The position numbers were made by a program, and so were the translations under genes. Under the pieces are notes generated by a model. It was given only the letters and a program-made list of their open reading frames with translations, had not been told where the DNA came from and did not search any database. Shown one piece after another: positions 36,857 to 45,575 of a stretch of 64,000 nt of DNA. This DNA is from Alphaproteobacteria bacterium (lineage in GTDB: Bacteria; Pseudomonadota; Alphaproteobacteria; Thalassobaculales; Thalassobaculaceae), in assembly GCA_022822665.1 (NCBI GenBank), contig JAJEAR010000064.1, positions 1 through 64,000 on the forward strand. The letters run 5' to 3'. The stretch's first letter is position 1, and the number at the start of each line of letters is the position of its first letter.

Positions 36857-38863
36857 CTACTGCGACCTGTTGGCCACGGTGTAGTGAAGCAACGCGGTCC
36901 TTCGCCCGGCCTGGTCATTGGACCGGAGTGCCTCGATCATCTCTGACAGGTACGCCCTGGGTCTGGCTACGGGCAAGAGATCCTTGTGCCGGGACGTCAG
37001 TTGGTCGAGCGCTGTGGATCTCTCTTCGGTCACGAGAGCAAACAACACGCCGTCCCCGGCCGGCGGCTGTGCACGGAAATGATACCGCGCATCTTCTCCG
37101 GGAAGATGAACCGATGCGCCCGCCTGGATGCGGTCCGCGAAGGGATCTGCTGCTCCCGCGCCTGACGTGAACCGATTGGGATACAGCTGAACAATGTTCC
37201 CGTCCGGTGAAATATCCAGCAGAATCAGGAAACCGTCATGCTGGCTCGTCACAACAAACTCGGCGACGCTGCCGACCTCAAGTCGGGTGCCGGATGCTAT
37301 GGCCAGATCCACGCCAGCATCGGAAGCGGCTGAAACTGCCTCGACCTGCCGCACACTGATGTCCTTGGACTGCGACGGTATGTGCCGCACTCTCTCGAAG
37401 GCAGTCACGGCGCCGGTGCCGCTCGCATACATCTGTGGTGTAAGGCCATTACCGCATCGGTTGCGATTTGCTTCGCAGTAGGCGGAGGAACGGGCCTGCA
37501 GGAAAGAGATCAGTTCGTCCCTTGAGACGCTGCCGTCATTATCCAGGTCAGCCTGGCTTTCGCGGAACCCGTTCAACAGGTTCTCGGTAAACCAGCTGCC
37601 TGCGCCCCCGGCCCGACGTTCCTCATTGCGGAGCATCAGCGCCTTCTGGTCGGCCTTGACAGCGGTCCAGACAGTCAGGTCCAGACTGCGGGAACCCAGG
37701 TCCTTGGTAGGCACAAGCTCGCCATCGTTTGAATCACTGCTGGCTGCCGATATCGTGGACAGGGGTACGGCCGGCTTTCCCGGCCTGAGTGGGCTGCCAT
37801 CAAGTCTGGTCGGTGATTTCACCGTGGCCCGTGTCACCTCGTCAGTTACGACCCCGAACTTGTCGCTGGTCCCGGCGTGACAGGCGTCGACCACAAAGAG
37901 CACGCGTCGTCCATTCAGTCGCGAAAACAACCCGGCGATTTCATCGTCGGTGATCATGTTCTGGAGCGTACCTTGCTCGTCATAGAACGCATCATAGGGG
38001 ACCAGCGTTTCATCCAGTCGATCGGCCTCGTCGTTATTTTGGTCGAACTGCTGGTACCCGTGCCCACTGAAGTACAAGAACACTGTCTCTCCGGGACGAG
38101 TGTCCCCGATCAACACTCTTTCCGCGGTGTCCAGGATATTGCTTCGCGTTGCTTCTTCGTCGACGAGCATTTTGACTTCGTCGCGGCGAAATCCCAGGTG
38201 GGACATGGCAAAGGCGCGCATGTTCGTGGCGTCCTGAACCGTGCCGGGAAGTGCCGGGCTGACCTTGCGATAGTCTCCAACTGCGATGATAAGCGCTCGC
38301 CCGTTCGATGCAGGCACCGCTGCAGTCGGCGTTCCCGTTGATGCTACGTCGTGTCGGACGATTTCGACACGACGGTTGCGCGCGTGTCTGCCGGGTATGT
38401 CGTCGAGCAGGTGCGTTTCCCCGAACCCGACTTCGACCAGCCGGGATGCATCGACCCCCTTGCGCTGGAGATACCGACTGACCGACAGGGCCCGTCGTTC
38501 CGACAGCAGGCGATTGTATTCTATGGACCCTGCGCTGTCGGTGTGACCGTGAATGGCGAAATGGGAACTACCCAGGGCACTGTGCTGCAAGGCCTTCGCC
38601 AGCTCATCAAGCTGGACATGAGCAGCCGGTGAAAGGCGGTCTGAATCGAATTCGAACTGGATGTCCGGAAGCATGATGCGTTGATCGCCCGGTAACCCGG
38701 GGCCCTCGACGACACCGATCCTTTTGGTCGTTCCTGCAAGCTGCTGCACGATATCCCGCATTGCCCGCACATCCGTGGCTTTGGCTGCCCCAATCGGGGC
38801 AGCGGCCAACAGTCCCGAGACCAACAGGGCGATCAGCAAGATACGGGTTTGGTGTACAGGCAT
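36857..38863 (-). CDS. OmpA-like - caspase (C14) - EF-hand - DUF4384 exported protein
   Basis: A 668-residue protein from ATG 38863. After the signal peptide (RILLIALLVSGLLAAA), residues ~65-170 are an OmpA-like peptidoglycan-binding domain (IQFEFDSDRLSP, IHGHTDSAGS, NRRVEI). Residues ~188-435 are a caspase-fold protease with His268 (LYFSGHGY) and Cys328 (VVDACHAGT). An EF-hand-like loop, DLDNDGSVSRDE (439-450), may bind calcium. The C-terminal ~130 residues resemble DUF4384 (FVVTSQHDGFLILLDISPDG, IVQLYPN). The layout suggests a wall-anchored, possibly calcium-controlled periplasmic protease. The neighbour encoded at 34376-36826 carries a second caspase domain. Confidence 0.87.
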   Translation of the reverse strand: MPVHQTRILLIALLVSGLLAAAPIGAAKATDVRAMRDIVQQLAGTTKRIGVVEGPGLPGDQRIMLPDIQFEFDSDRLSPAAHVQLDELAKALQHSALGSSHFAIHGHTDSAGSIEYNRLLSERRALSVSRYLQRKGVDASRLVEVGFGETHLLDDIPGRHARNRRVEIVRHDVASTGTPTAAVPASNGRALIIAVGDYRKVSPALPGTVQDATNMRAFAMSHLGFRRDEVKMLVDEEATRSNILDTAERVLIGDTRPGETVFLYFSGHGYQQFDQNNDEADRLDETLVPYDAFYDEQGTLQNMITDDEIAGLFSRLNGRRVLFVVDACHAGTSDKFGVVTDEVTRATVKSPTRLDGSPLRPGKPAVPLSTISAASSDSNDGELVPTKDLGSRSLDLTVWTAVKADQKALMLRNEERRAGGAGSWFTENLLNGFRESQADLDNDGSVSRDELISFLQARSSAYCEANRNRCGNGLTPQMYASGTGAVTAFERVRHIPSQSKDISVRQVEAVSAASDAGVDLAIASGTRLEVGSVAEFVVTSQHDGFLILLDISPDGNIVQLYPNRFTSGAGAADPFADRIQAGASVHLPGEDARYHFRAQPPAGDGVLFALVTEERSTALDQLTSRHKDLLPVARPRAYLSEMIEALRSNDQAGRRTALLHYTVANRSQ

Positions 38864-38936
38864 TGTCTGTTTCCTGCCAGGTGACGGGGGCCGGGATCCG
38901 GCCAGTCCTGGCCCCCTGTAGGACAAACCCCCAAGT

Positions 38937-39575
38937 CTACTTGACGATCTGGTAGGTCTTGTGAACGAAGGTCGATCGCGGATGGGCCTTCTGGATTACC
39001 GGGTGGAGGTCCTTGACCAGAGCCGACGCTTGCGGACGCAGGACGGGGAAGGGGTTCGACTGTTCCGCACTGGCGATGAAATCCCGGGTGGGTGATTCCG
39101 GCTGGTCGGACGCGAACACGGTCACCAGTTCCCACCCCTGCGGTTCCATGACCGCAAACTCGTACTCCGCGCCGGCTCCGGGCAGGGAGACGGTTTGACC
39201 GGCCTTGACGTGGTTGTCCTGGGCAAACGCGTTCGGGAATATCCTCGTGACCTTGCCGCTGGTCCCGACATTCCAGACTTCGACGTAAGCGTCTTCGCTT
39301 ACGTTGATGCTGAGTGAAAGCGTATCTCCAATCCGGTACTCCCTCGAATCCCTGTCCAGATCTACCGAAATCCGAAGGGCGTCGGTTGATGCAGTCTCTG
39401 TGCTTGAAACCTGCGGCAGGCCGGTAGCGACAGACCGTTGCTGGGGACTGAGGTCCTTGTACATGGTCTCGTCGGTCTGGGCGGTTGCACTCCCTGATCC
39501 CGCCTGTGCCGGAAGCGACATCAGGCTCACAGCCACTACGGAAGTGATAAGCGATGAGGCCAAGATCTTGTACAT
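38937..39575 (-). CDS. Exported DUF4384-domain protein
   Basis: A 212-residue protein with a signal peptide (ASSLITSVVAVSLMSLPAQA) and a single DUF4384-like beta domain: YRIGDTLSLSINVSEDAY, VEVWNVGTSGKVTRIFPN and VSLPGAGAEYEFAVMEPQG. The same domain type ends the caspase protein encoded just downstream (36857-38863). DUF4384 often accompanies secreted kinases and proteases, but its role is unknown. No catalytic residues are seen. Confidence 0.8.
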   Translation of the reverse strand: MYKILASSLITSVVAVSLMSLPAQAGSGSATAQTDETMYKDLSPQQRSVATGLPQVSSTETASTDALRISVDLDRDSREYRIGDTLSLSINVSEDAYVEVWNVGTSGKVTRIFPNAFAQDNHVKAGQTVSLPGAGAEYEFAVMEPQGWELVTVFASDQPESPTRDFIASAEQSNPFPVLRPQASALVKDLHPVIQKAHPRSTFVHKTYQIVK

Positions 39576-39620
39576 GGTCTGATGCTCCCGGTTGTGGGTG
39601 AGACCCTGGGCAGAGTCTCC

Positions 39621-40262
39621 TCAGTGCTGGATGATTTCGGTGTGAAGCGTAGTCATGCTGAGCGTGCTCGGATCAATTCGTCCACGCGCCGATTCAAGCC
39701 GCAAATAAAACTGGTCCGGGCTCAGATCAATACTGGCAATGTGTCCGGACTCTGAAAGAATATCGCTTGCGGAAAGAAACTCAAATGGTTTGAGTGTTGC
39801 AACAAAATAGAAGGCCTCCTTGCCTGCCGGAGGCTTGACTATAAGATCGATGTTGCTTTCCTTCAGAGGAAAATCAACAATCTGACCAGTCGTAACCTGA
39901 ACATTATTCAGCAGGCGTGACACCTTGCAGGATGAGCTTACGTGGTAAATGCTGAGGTACGATGGCGTGCTCACCCTGGACTGGACCAAGAGAGGTGCGC
40001 CAACGTTGAAAGTCGCACTCGGAACGCCCCACGCTTCTATCCGGTAGTTCATCGCGACATTGAAATCCGGATACGCACATTGCGGTGTGACGACTTGAAT
40101 CGTTGTTGCCTGCGCTGCCTGTACAAGGGAGGTCTGCTGAGTTTCATTGGCGCAGGCCGAAAGGGCAAGAAAGCAGGAGAGACCAACAATCTTCGTCGTA
40201 GCCAGCAGGCAGGATCGTGTCGACACCTTGAGATGGTGTTCAGATGCAGATGTCGGCTTCAT
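39621..40262 (-). CDS. Putative lipoprotein with DUF4384-like fold
   Basis: A 213-residue protein with a lipoprotein signal: LSCFLALSAC gives a lipobox (L-S-A-C), so the cysteine near residue 37 would be lipidated. The body, FNVGAPLLVQSRVSTPSYLSIYHV then SCKVSRLLNN and IVDFPLKESNIDLIV, follows the DUF4384 strand order (VG-x-x-L, YL-x-I-Y, V-x-R/x-L-x-N). It is less GC-rich than its neighbours. Probably an outer-membrane- or inner-membrane-tethered partner of the adjacent exported proteins. Confidence 0.7.
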   Translation of the reverse strand: MKPTSASEHHLKVSTRSCLLATTKIVGLSCFLALSACANETQQTSLVQAAQATTIQVVTPQCAYPDFNVAMNYRIEAWGVPSATFNVGAPLLVQSRVSTPSYLSIYHVSSSCKVSRLLNNVQVTTGQIVDFPLKESNIDLIVKPPAGKEAFYFVATLKPFEFLSASDILSESGHIASIDLSPDQFYLRLESARGRIDPSTLSMTTLHTEIIQH

Positions 40263-40359
40263 GTGCGAACTCCCTCGGGTTTGCGTGGAAGACTACTGCT
40301 CCCGGTCCGGTCTGGCCCGGTCCATTCCAGTCGATCGGACCGAGCCATGTGACCGGGTG

Positions 40360-43161
40360 TCAGAAACGGAGTCGACCACTGAGTGTCACGCCGTAGTCGG
40401 GACTGTCGGTTCCCGAATCACGCCGGTTGCCGGCAAGTTCCAGGCTGGCACCCGGACCGAACACGTAGCGGGTACCCAAGCGGTTCCGGTTGCCATTGGA
40501 CTCCGAAATCAGGAAGTCCCAGAACGGAGCAATCACACCGATCCCGAGCGGGATGCCGTAGGCCATCCTGGAGGCCATCGACAGTTCCGGGTCACCCGAT
40601 GCGCCCTGGGAGGAGAATACCGGGTCTACGGCGTGGTTCCTGTTCCCCGAATGCATCGGATCACCCCATTGTGGCGACAACGAGAGCGACAGTCCCTCGC
40701 CGCCGGAACCGGGCTGCACACTCGCTGTCACGCTGATGCCGCTTTCCGAGTAGGACCCCACGGAATGATGGGCCAGCATCCGGGCACGGGCTTCAAGGGT
40801 GAAGCGAGATTCGTAGTCCGAAACCAGGATCGACGGTGAAACCTCGACGCCCCAACCGTCCAGCGACTCACTGTTGTCGTGGCGGGCGGCAACCTCGAGA
40901 TAGGCCACCACGGCTGAAGCATCGCCCTGCGCGAGCGTATATCCTGCCTCGGTCCCAATCCGGCCACGCGACACTTGAGCGGAAAGGCCGGCGATAGCGT
41001 GGACACCTTCCTCTGTCTCCATGCTGGCATAGCTCGCGTCAGCGAGGGCGTCGACGGTCAGCACCTCCGACGCATACAACCCGTGCCGGACACCGGCGGA
41101 CGCCATCCAAACCGTCAGGTCGGTATCGGACCGTTCTCCATCCGAGAGGTCTTCGACTTGTCCCTGACCGTAACCGACGATTGTCCATGCTTCGGTACGG
41201 GGACCGAGTGCAACGCGCAGGTACGGGTGCAGGTTGTAGAGTTCGACTTCCATTTCGCCCGCACCTTCAAGGAACGCGTAGTCAGCCTCCGCAGAGATGC
41301 TCGACACCGCCACTCCGGCCAGCAGACCTCCGCCGGTGGAATAATCGACACCGACATAGCCTGCCGTTGCCTGGCCATCATACGCACTAGTATCGACGCC
41401 GGGTTCGCGGTCATCCTCGAACGATTGGAAGTCGGCTCGACCCCAGACGGTTAACTGTGACCTTGAGCCTGCTCCCGGGTTGCTTTCGTCGAGCCCGAGC
41501 GCGATCTCGAAATTGCCGATCGCGCCGAGATCTCCGGTCCGCGTCGTGTGAACCGGCCGCGGATCATCGAAGAAACTCGGAGCGTTCGTTATCACATACT
41601 CCTCGTTCCAAGACTGTCTGGATGAGTTCGCTGGGGTAAGTGCATGTCCTCCCAACGAGACGCTGGTGCCAGTGGACGGTGCAGAAAACCGAACGCCAAT
41701 GTTACTAGTCACGTTGGACAATGCCGCCGAGGCTACCGCTGCCAAGGTGTCGGTGGCGGCTTCCTGATGCTGGATTGCCTGCGTCGTCTGACCTGTGACT
41801 TCGATGCTGAAGGTGATTTCCGAGGTGTTGCCTGCCGGATCCTGCGCGGTCAACGTGTAGTCGGTCGCTGGCATGGTCTGTGCCGCAACGCCGCTGATCG
41901 TCACTGAGGCTGGATCAAAGACAAGGCCGGCAGGGAGTTGCGGCATGAGATCATAGGTAACCGGTCCGGAACCGCCGCTTGCCCGCGGAAGGTGCACGAC
42001 ATCGACGTGCTCATTTAGATGATACGTCTGATCCGGCACGCTGCCGCCTTCGAATGTGGGTCCGACGTCAAGCTCTTCCAAGACCGTGATATTGAAACTG
42101 AGAGACGTCGAGTCGTCGGCCTCGTCCGTGGCCGTGTAGGTATACTCCGTCGACGCCATGGGGCTGGTCGGCGTGCCTGTCAGGCTCCTGCTGGACGGAT
42201 CAAAGGTCAGGCCGGAAGGCAGGGCCGGACTCAGGGAATAGCTCACTGTACCGACGCCACCGCTTGCTGCAGGCAGCGTCACGACCTCGATGTCCTCATT
42301 TACACGATACGTTTGATCCGGGAGGCTACTGGATTCGAACGCGGGGCTGGTGTCAGGCGCCTCCAATACCGTGATATTGAAACTGAGGGACGCTGAGTCG
42401 TCGGCTTCGTCCGTGGCCGTGTAGGTATACTCCGTCGACGCCATGGGGCTGGTCGGCGTGCCTGTCAGGCTCCTGCTGGACGGATTAAAGGTCAGACCGG
42501 CCGGCAGAGCGGGGCTCACGGAATAGCCCACTGTGCCGACGCCACCGGTAGCTTCGGGCAACAGAACAACGTCAATGTCAATTCCAACAGTGAATATCAG
42601 ATTGTGAATAGATTTTTCAAATCGGATGTCATCAATAGAAGGGCACCGACCGACTTCAGTGGACGATATTGCGCAAATGGTGCCCACTACAGTAAAGCCG
42701 GTAGAATGGAAATCAATAACATCATCCAACAAAGAAATATCAAATTCTACATCCTGTCCCCCAGGATCTGAGTATATTGAAACGTCAATTTCTTGGGTAG
42801 AAACGCCCTCGGCACCAAGAGCAATCACGCTTCCAGACGTTTTTAGTGTAACAGGTACGCAAACATCGGTTAGATCTCCAGCATATAACTGCACACCATC
42901 AACGACAAGTACAGCGGACGCAGCTTGTGCCGTAAGTGACTCTTTGGTAACGCAAACCGTGTAGTCAATTGACTCATTCGATTGTGCTACAGCAGGGGCA
43001 TTCCATAGCACTGTACCGCTCCCAATCCCTAGGAGTATTGACACCAAGGACAAGCAGGTAACGAGGGTTGTGCGGTCAGTCTGTCGCTTGCAGGCCGTGT
43101 CACGGAGGAAACGATGCAAAATAGTGACGCCAAACCGCATGAGCGAGGAGAGCCGGTTCAT
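40360..43161 (-). CDS. Ig-repeat autotransporter-like outer-membrane protein
   Basis: A 933-residue protein. An extended signal segment with a hydrophobic core (LVTCLSLVSILLGIGSG) is followed by a region rich in beta strands, then three putative Ig-like (He_PIG-type) repeats of 95 residues (GVGTVSYSLSPALPSGLTFD, SRSLTGTPTSPMASTEYTYT, ATDEADDS). The last ~380 residues alternate in a barrel-like way and end in a terminal Phe (LSGRLRF), as in autotransporter translocators. Repeats 1 and 2 are nearly identical at DNA level. It heads the five-gene run and would present the repeats at the surface. Adhesin-like role inferred. Confidence 0.75.
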   Translation of the reverse strand: MNRLSSLMRFGVTILHRFLRDTACKRQTDRTTLVTCLSLVSILLGIGSGTVLWNAPAVAQSNESIDYTVCVTKESLTAQAASAVLVVDGVQLYAGDLTDVCVPVTLKTSGSVIALGAEGVSTQEIDVSIYSDPGGQDVEFDISLLDDVIDFHSTGFTVVGTICAISSTEVGRCPSIDDIRFEKSIHNLIFTVGIDIDVVLLPEATGGVGTVGYSVSPALPAGLTFNPSSRSLTGTPTSPMASTEYTYTATDEADDSASLSFNITVLEAPDTSPAFESSSLPDQTYRVNEDIEVVTLPAASGGVGTVSYSLSPALPSGLTFDPSSRSLTGTPTSPMASTEYTYTATDEADDSTSLSFNITVLEELDVGPTFEGGSVPDQTYHLNEHVDVVHLPRASGGSGPVTYDLMPQLPAGLVFDPASVTISGVAAQTMPATDYTLTAQDPAGNTSEITFSIEVTGQTTQAIQHQEAATDTLAAVASAALSNVTSNIGVRFSAPSTGTSVSLGGHALTPANSSRQSWNEEYVITNAPSFFDDPRPVHTTRTGDLGAIGNFEIALGLDESNPGAGSRSQLTVWGRADFQSFEDDREPGVDTSAYDGQATAGYVGVDYSTGGGLLAGVAVSSISAEADYAFLEGAGEMEVELYNLHPYLRVALGPRTEAWTIVGYGQGQVEDLSDGERSDTDLTVWMASAGVRHGLYASEVLTVDALADASYASMETEEGVHAIAGLSAQVSRGRIGTEAGYTLAQGDASAVVAYLEVAARHDNSESLDGWGVEVSPSILVSDYESRFTLEARARMLAHHSVGSYSESGISVTASVQPGSGGEGLSLSLSPQWGDPMHSGNRNHAVDPVFSSQGASGDPELSMASRMAYGIPLGIGVIAPFWDFLISESNGNRNRLGTRYVFGPGASLELAGNRRDSGTDSPDYGVTLSGRLRF
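42084..42548. repeat. 285-bp-spaced near-identical repeat units in the autotransporter gene
   Basis: Segments 42084-42263 and 42369-42548 are nearly identical, offset by 285 bp (95 codons), encoding two adjacent Ig-like repeats. The offset keeps the frame. This marks a recent internal duplication or ongoing recombination, and copy number may vary between strains. Confidence 0.85.
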
Positions 43162-43649
43162 GATCAGAATCCCGCTGCCAAATCAATCGTGTACCGTGAA
43201 CTGTATTCGTAAGCTGCGACCAAGGGCAAGAGGGTTCTCGGTCAGCAAGCGCTTCCCGCTGGAGGGTCTGCCGGGCGTTTCCGTCGGCGACACTGAGCAT
43301 CAGGACTCGGCCCTTGCGGAGAAGCGCAGCAAGGCGTTCGTCGGACAAGCGGACCACTTTGGCTCCGAAGTGGAGGCACCGGGCACCGGATGCGTGCGGA
43401 CTTGGCGTCGGGCATGTGGCAATTGCCGACGGAGATGATGGCTCCTGTGTCTGACAGTCGCATTGACCGAACCGGGACACGCGGACAGAACCAGTGCCCG
43501 AAGAGCGGTCCGGCAGCAGGACCTGCCAGGTGTCATCGTCGGGTCGTTTGGGCACTGTTCCGTGCTTCGGAGGGCGCGGCCCCGGGGTATGCCTCGGCTC
43601 TCTCAAGCTGTCATGGCTGCCCCATCGTCATCCCGATGGGTTGACCTGA
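43162..43649. other. Gene-free stretch between the autotransporter start and the epimerase gene
   Basis: About 490 bp upstream of the autotransporter gene (minus strand). A minus-strand frame spans part of it but shows no family motif. The promoter of the surface-protein run should lie here; no convincing -35/-10 pair is visible. Confidence 0.4.
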
Positions 43650-44522
43650 TCAGGGGGCCTTTGACTTCCGCGCGTCATCGGGACGGGCAAACTCCGGCCG
43701 GAACGCCCGGAAACTCACCCCGAGCGCCTCCCGCACCGGTCCGGGATCGAACGCGAGGTCCGTGTTCATGCGCTCGAGCATCGCGAGACTGTAGGCGGCG
43801 CCGGTCGCGCGCAGCCACACCGCCATGGCAAGCCGCGCCGGGCCGAGCGGCAGGTACACCACGACCGGCCGGCGACCGGCGGCCCGCATGATGCGGCGAA
43901 CCATCTCCCGGTATTCCAGCGTCTCGCCGCCGGGCATGACAAATGCGGCATCGACAGCAGCGGGTGCGTCGCGGGCCGCCATCATGGCAAGCGCCACGTC
44001 ATCGGCGTGTATCGGCTGGCGCAACCCTCTCGCCGGCCATGCGAGGGGAACAACACCGAAGCGCCGTGCAACTGCCGCAATCGCACTCACATTGCGGTCG
44101 CGACCGGGGTCGTAGACCATGGTCGGGCGCAGGATGGTCCACGCAATTCCCCGTTCCCGGCAGTGATGGCTGACGGCGCCTTCGGCCTGCCCGAATTCCC
44201 GGGCGAGTTCGCGCTCGGCCGGGTCCGTGCTCTCCCCCTTGTAGGCGGTGCTCGAGGTCCCCAGCGCGATCATCCGCCGGATCCCGGTCATGCGCTGCAG
44301 TATCGGCGGCAACGCCGTGAGCGGCGCCAGGGAATAGAGAACCGAACCGTCAGGTACCCGGATCTCGCCGTCCGCCGGGAGCGAAAGCCAGGTAAAGGCA
44401 TCCGGCACCGGATCCGTCGGGAGCCGGCGGCTGTAGCATCGTCCGCCCGTCCCGCTCTCCGCCAACCGGCGCAACAGGTGGCGGGCGACCACGCTGGATG
44501 GTCCGAGAACGACCGCGGTCAT
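43650..44522 (-). CDS. NAD(P)-dependent epimerase/reductase-like (atypical SDR)
   Basis: A 290-residue Rossmann protein of the extended/atypical SDR type. The N-terminal nucleotide site reads TAVVLGPSSVVARHLLRRL, lacking the second glycine of the usual GxxGxxG. Later blocks match nucleoside-sugar epimerase-like proteins (ALGTSSTAYKG, WTILRPTMVYDPGRD, RQPIHADDVA, GGETLEYREMVRRI). The substrate is unclear; it may be nucleotide-sugar- or lipid-related. It lies before the SDR gene on the same strand. Confidence 0.75.
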   Translation of the reverse strand: MTAVVLGPSSVVARHLLRRLAESGTGGRCYSRRLPTDPVPDAFTWLSLPADGEIRVPDGSVLYSLAPLTALPPILQRMTGIRRMIALGTSSTAYKGESTDPAERELAREFGQAEGAVSHHCRERGIAWTILRPTMVYDPGRDRNVSAIAAVARRFGVVPLAWPARGLRQPIHADDVALAMMAARDAPAAVDAAFVMPGGETLEYREMVRRIMRAAGRRPVVVYLPLGPARLAMAVWLRATGAAYSLAMLERMNTDLAFDPGPVREALGVSFRAFRPEFARPDDARKSKAP

Positions 44523-44658
44523 GGCCAGTCAAACCGGTGACCGGGCGGTCGCCTCCCGTTGCCAAACGGGCCCCGGCGGGCGGACGGAACCGGGCCCATT
44601 GCGGGACAGGTCCCGCGCCCGTTCGCGGCCGCCGTGCCGGAAACCTCTCCGGCTGTCT

Positions 44659-45441
44659 TCACTCGTCCCTGACCGGGACCGTGTACATGAGCGGCAGGCG
44701 CCCGCCATCCACGAACAGTGTCTGACCGGTGACGTAGGACGCATCGTCACTCGCCAGGAAAACCGCCACCGACGCGATCTCCGCCGGGTCCGCGGGACGT
44801 CCCATCGGCGTGCGGGAAAGCACGGTGCGCCGGGAGTCCGGCGAGGAAAACACCATGGCCTGGAACAGATCCGTATTGGTGGAACCGGGCCCGATGGCAT
44901 TGACGCGGACCCCACGGTCGGCGAGGGCCAGCGCCATGCCGGCGGTCATGTGGTTGACCGCCGCCTTGCTGGTGCAGTACGGCAACTGGGTTGCCATGAC
45001 GCGCTTGCCCGCGATCGACCCGATGGTCACGATGGCGCCGCCGGTGCCCTGGGCCACCATCTGGCGTGCCGCCGCCTGGCAGGTCAGCATGACCCCGTTG
45101 ACATTGACCCGCATCACCCGGTCGAAGTCCTGCTCGTCAAGCTCGAGGAAGTCCGCCTCGTGCGCGATGCCCGCATTCGCAACTGCGATGTCCAGCCGGC
45201 CGTAGCGCGAGACCGCCAGCGCGACCAGGTCCCGGAGGTCTCCGGCACGCGTCACGTCGCAGGCCGCAGCCGAACAGATACCCTCATCATTCGAAATCCC
45301 GCGCGCCGCCGTTTCCGCCTTGCCGCCATCGATATCCGACAGCAGCACCTTCGCACCCTCGCGCACGTAGCGCTCGGCGATCGCACGCCCGATACCCTGG
45401 CCGGCCCCGGTCACGATCGCGACCCTGTTTTCGAGACGCAT
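44659..45441 (-). CDS. Short-chain dehydrogenase/reductase
   Basis: A 260-residue classical SDR. TGAGQGIGRAIAE binds the cofactor, NAGI is the second conserved block, and the catalytic Ser-Tyr-Lys set appears as SIAGKR...YCTSKAA. An Asp after strand 2 (LLSDIDGG) suggests NAD preference. The terminal VTGQTLFVDGG is typical. Length is standard. Substrate not readable. It diverges from hisZ across ~135 bp. Confidence 0.92.
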   Translation of the reverse strand: MRLENRVAIVTGAGQGIGRAIAERYVREGAKVLLSDIDGGKAETAARGISNDEGICSAAACDVTRAGDLRDLVALAVSRYGRLDIAVANAGIAHEADFLELDEQDFDRVMRVNVNGVMLTCQAAARQMVAQGTGGAIVTIGSIAGKRVMATQLPYCTSKAAVNHMTAGMALALADRGVRVNAIGPGSTNTDLFQAMVFSSPDSRRTVLSRTPMGRPADPAEIASVAVFLASDDASYVTGQTLFVDGGRLPLMYTVPVRDE

Positions 45442-45575
45442 TGCCCCTCCGCATGGCAGTCATGGTGAAACCGCCGCACAATGGCGCAACCGGCGCGTGC
45501 TGGCAAATGGCCGCCCGGTTGCGGGATTCCGGGAAAATCGCTAGGAGAAACCGCCCTCCAGACCCCGGAGCCACC

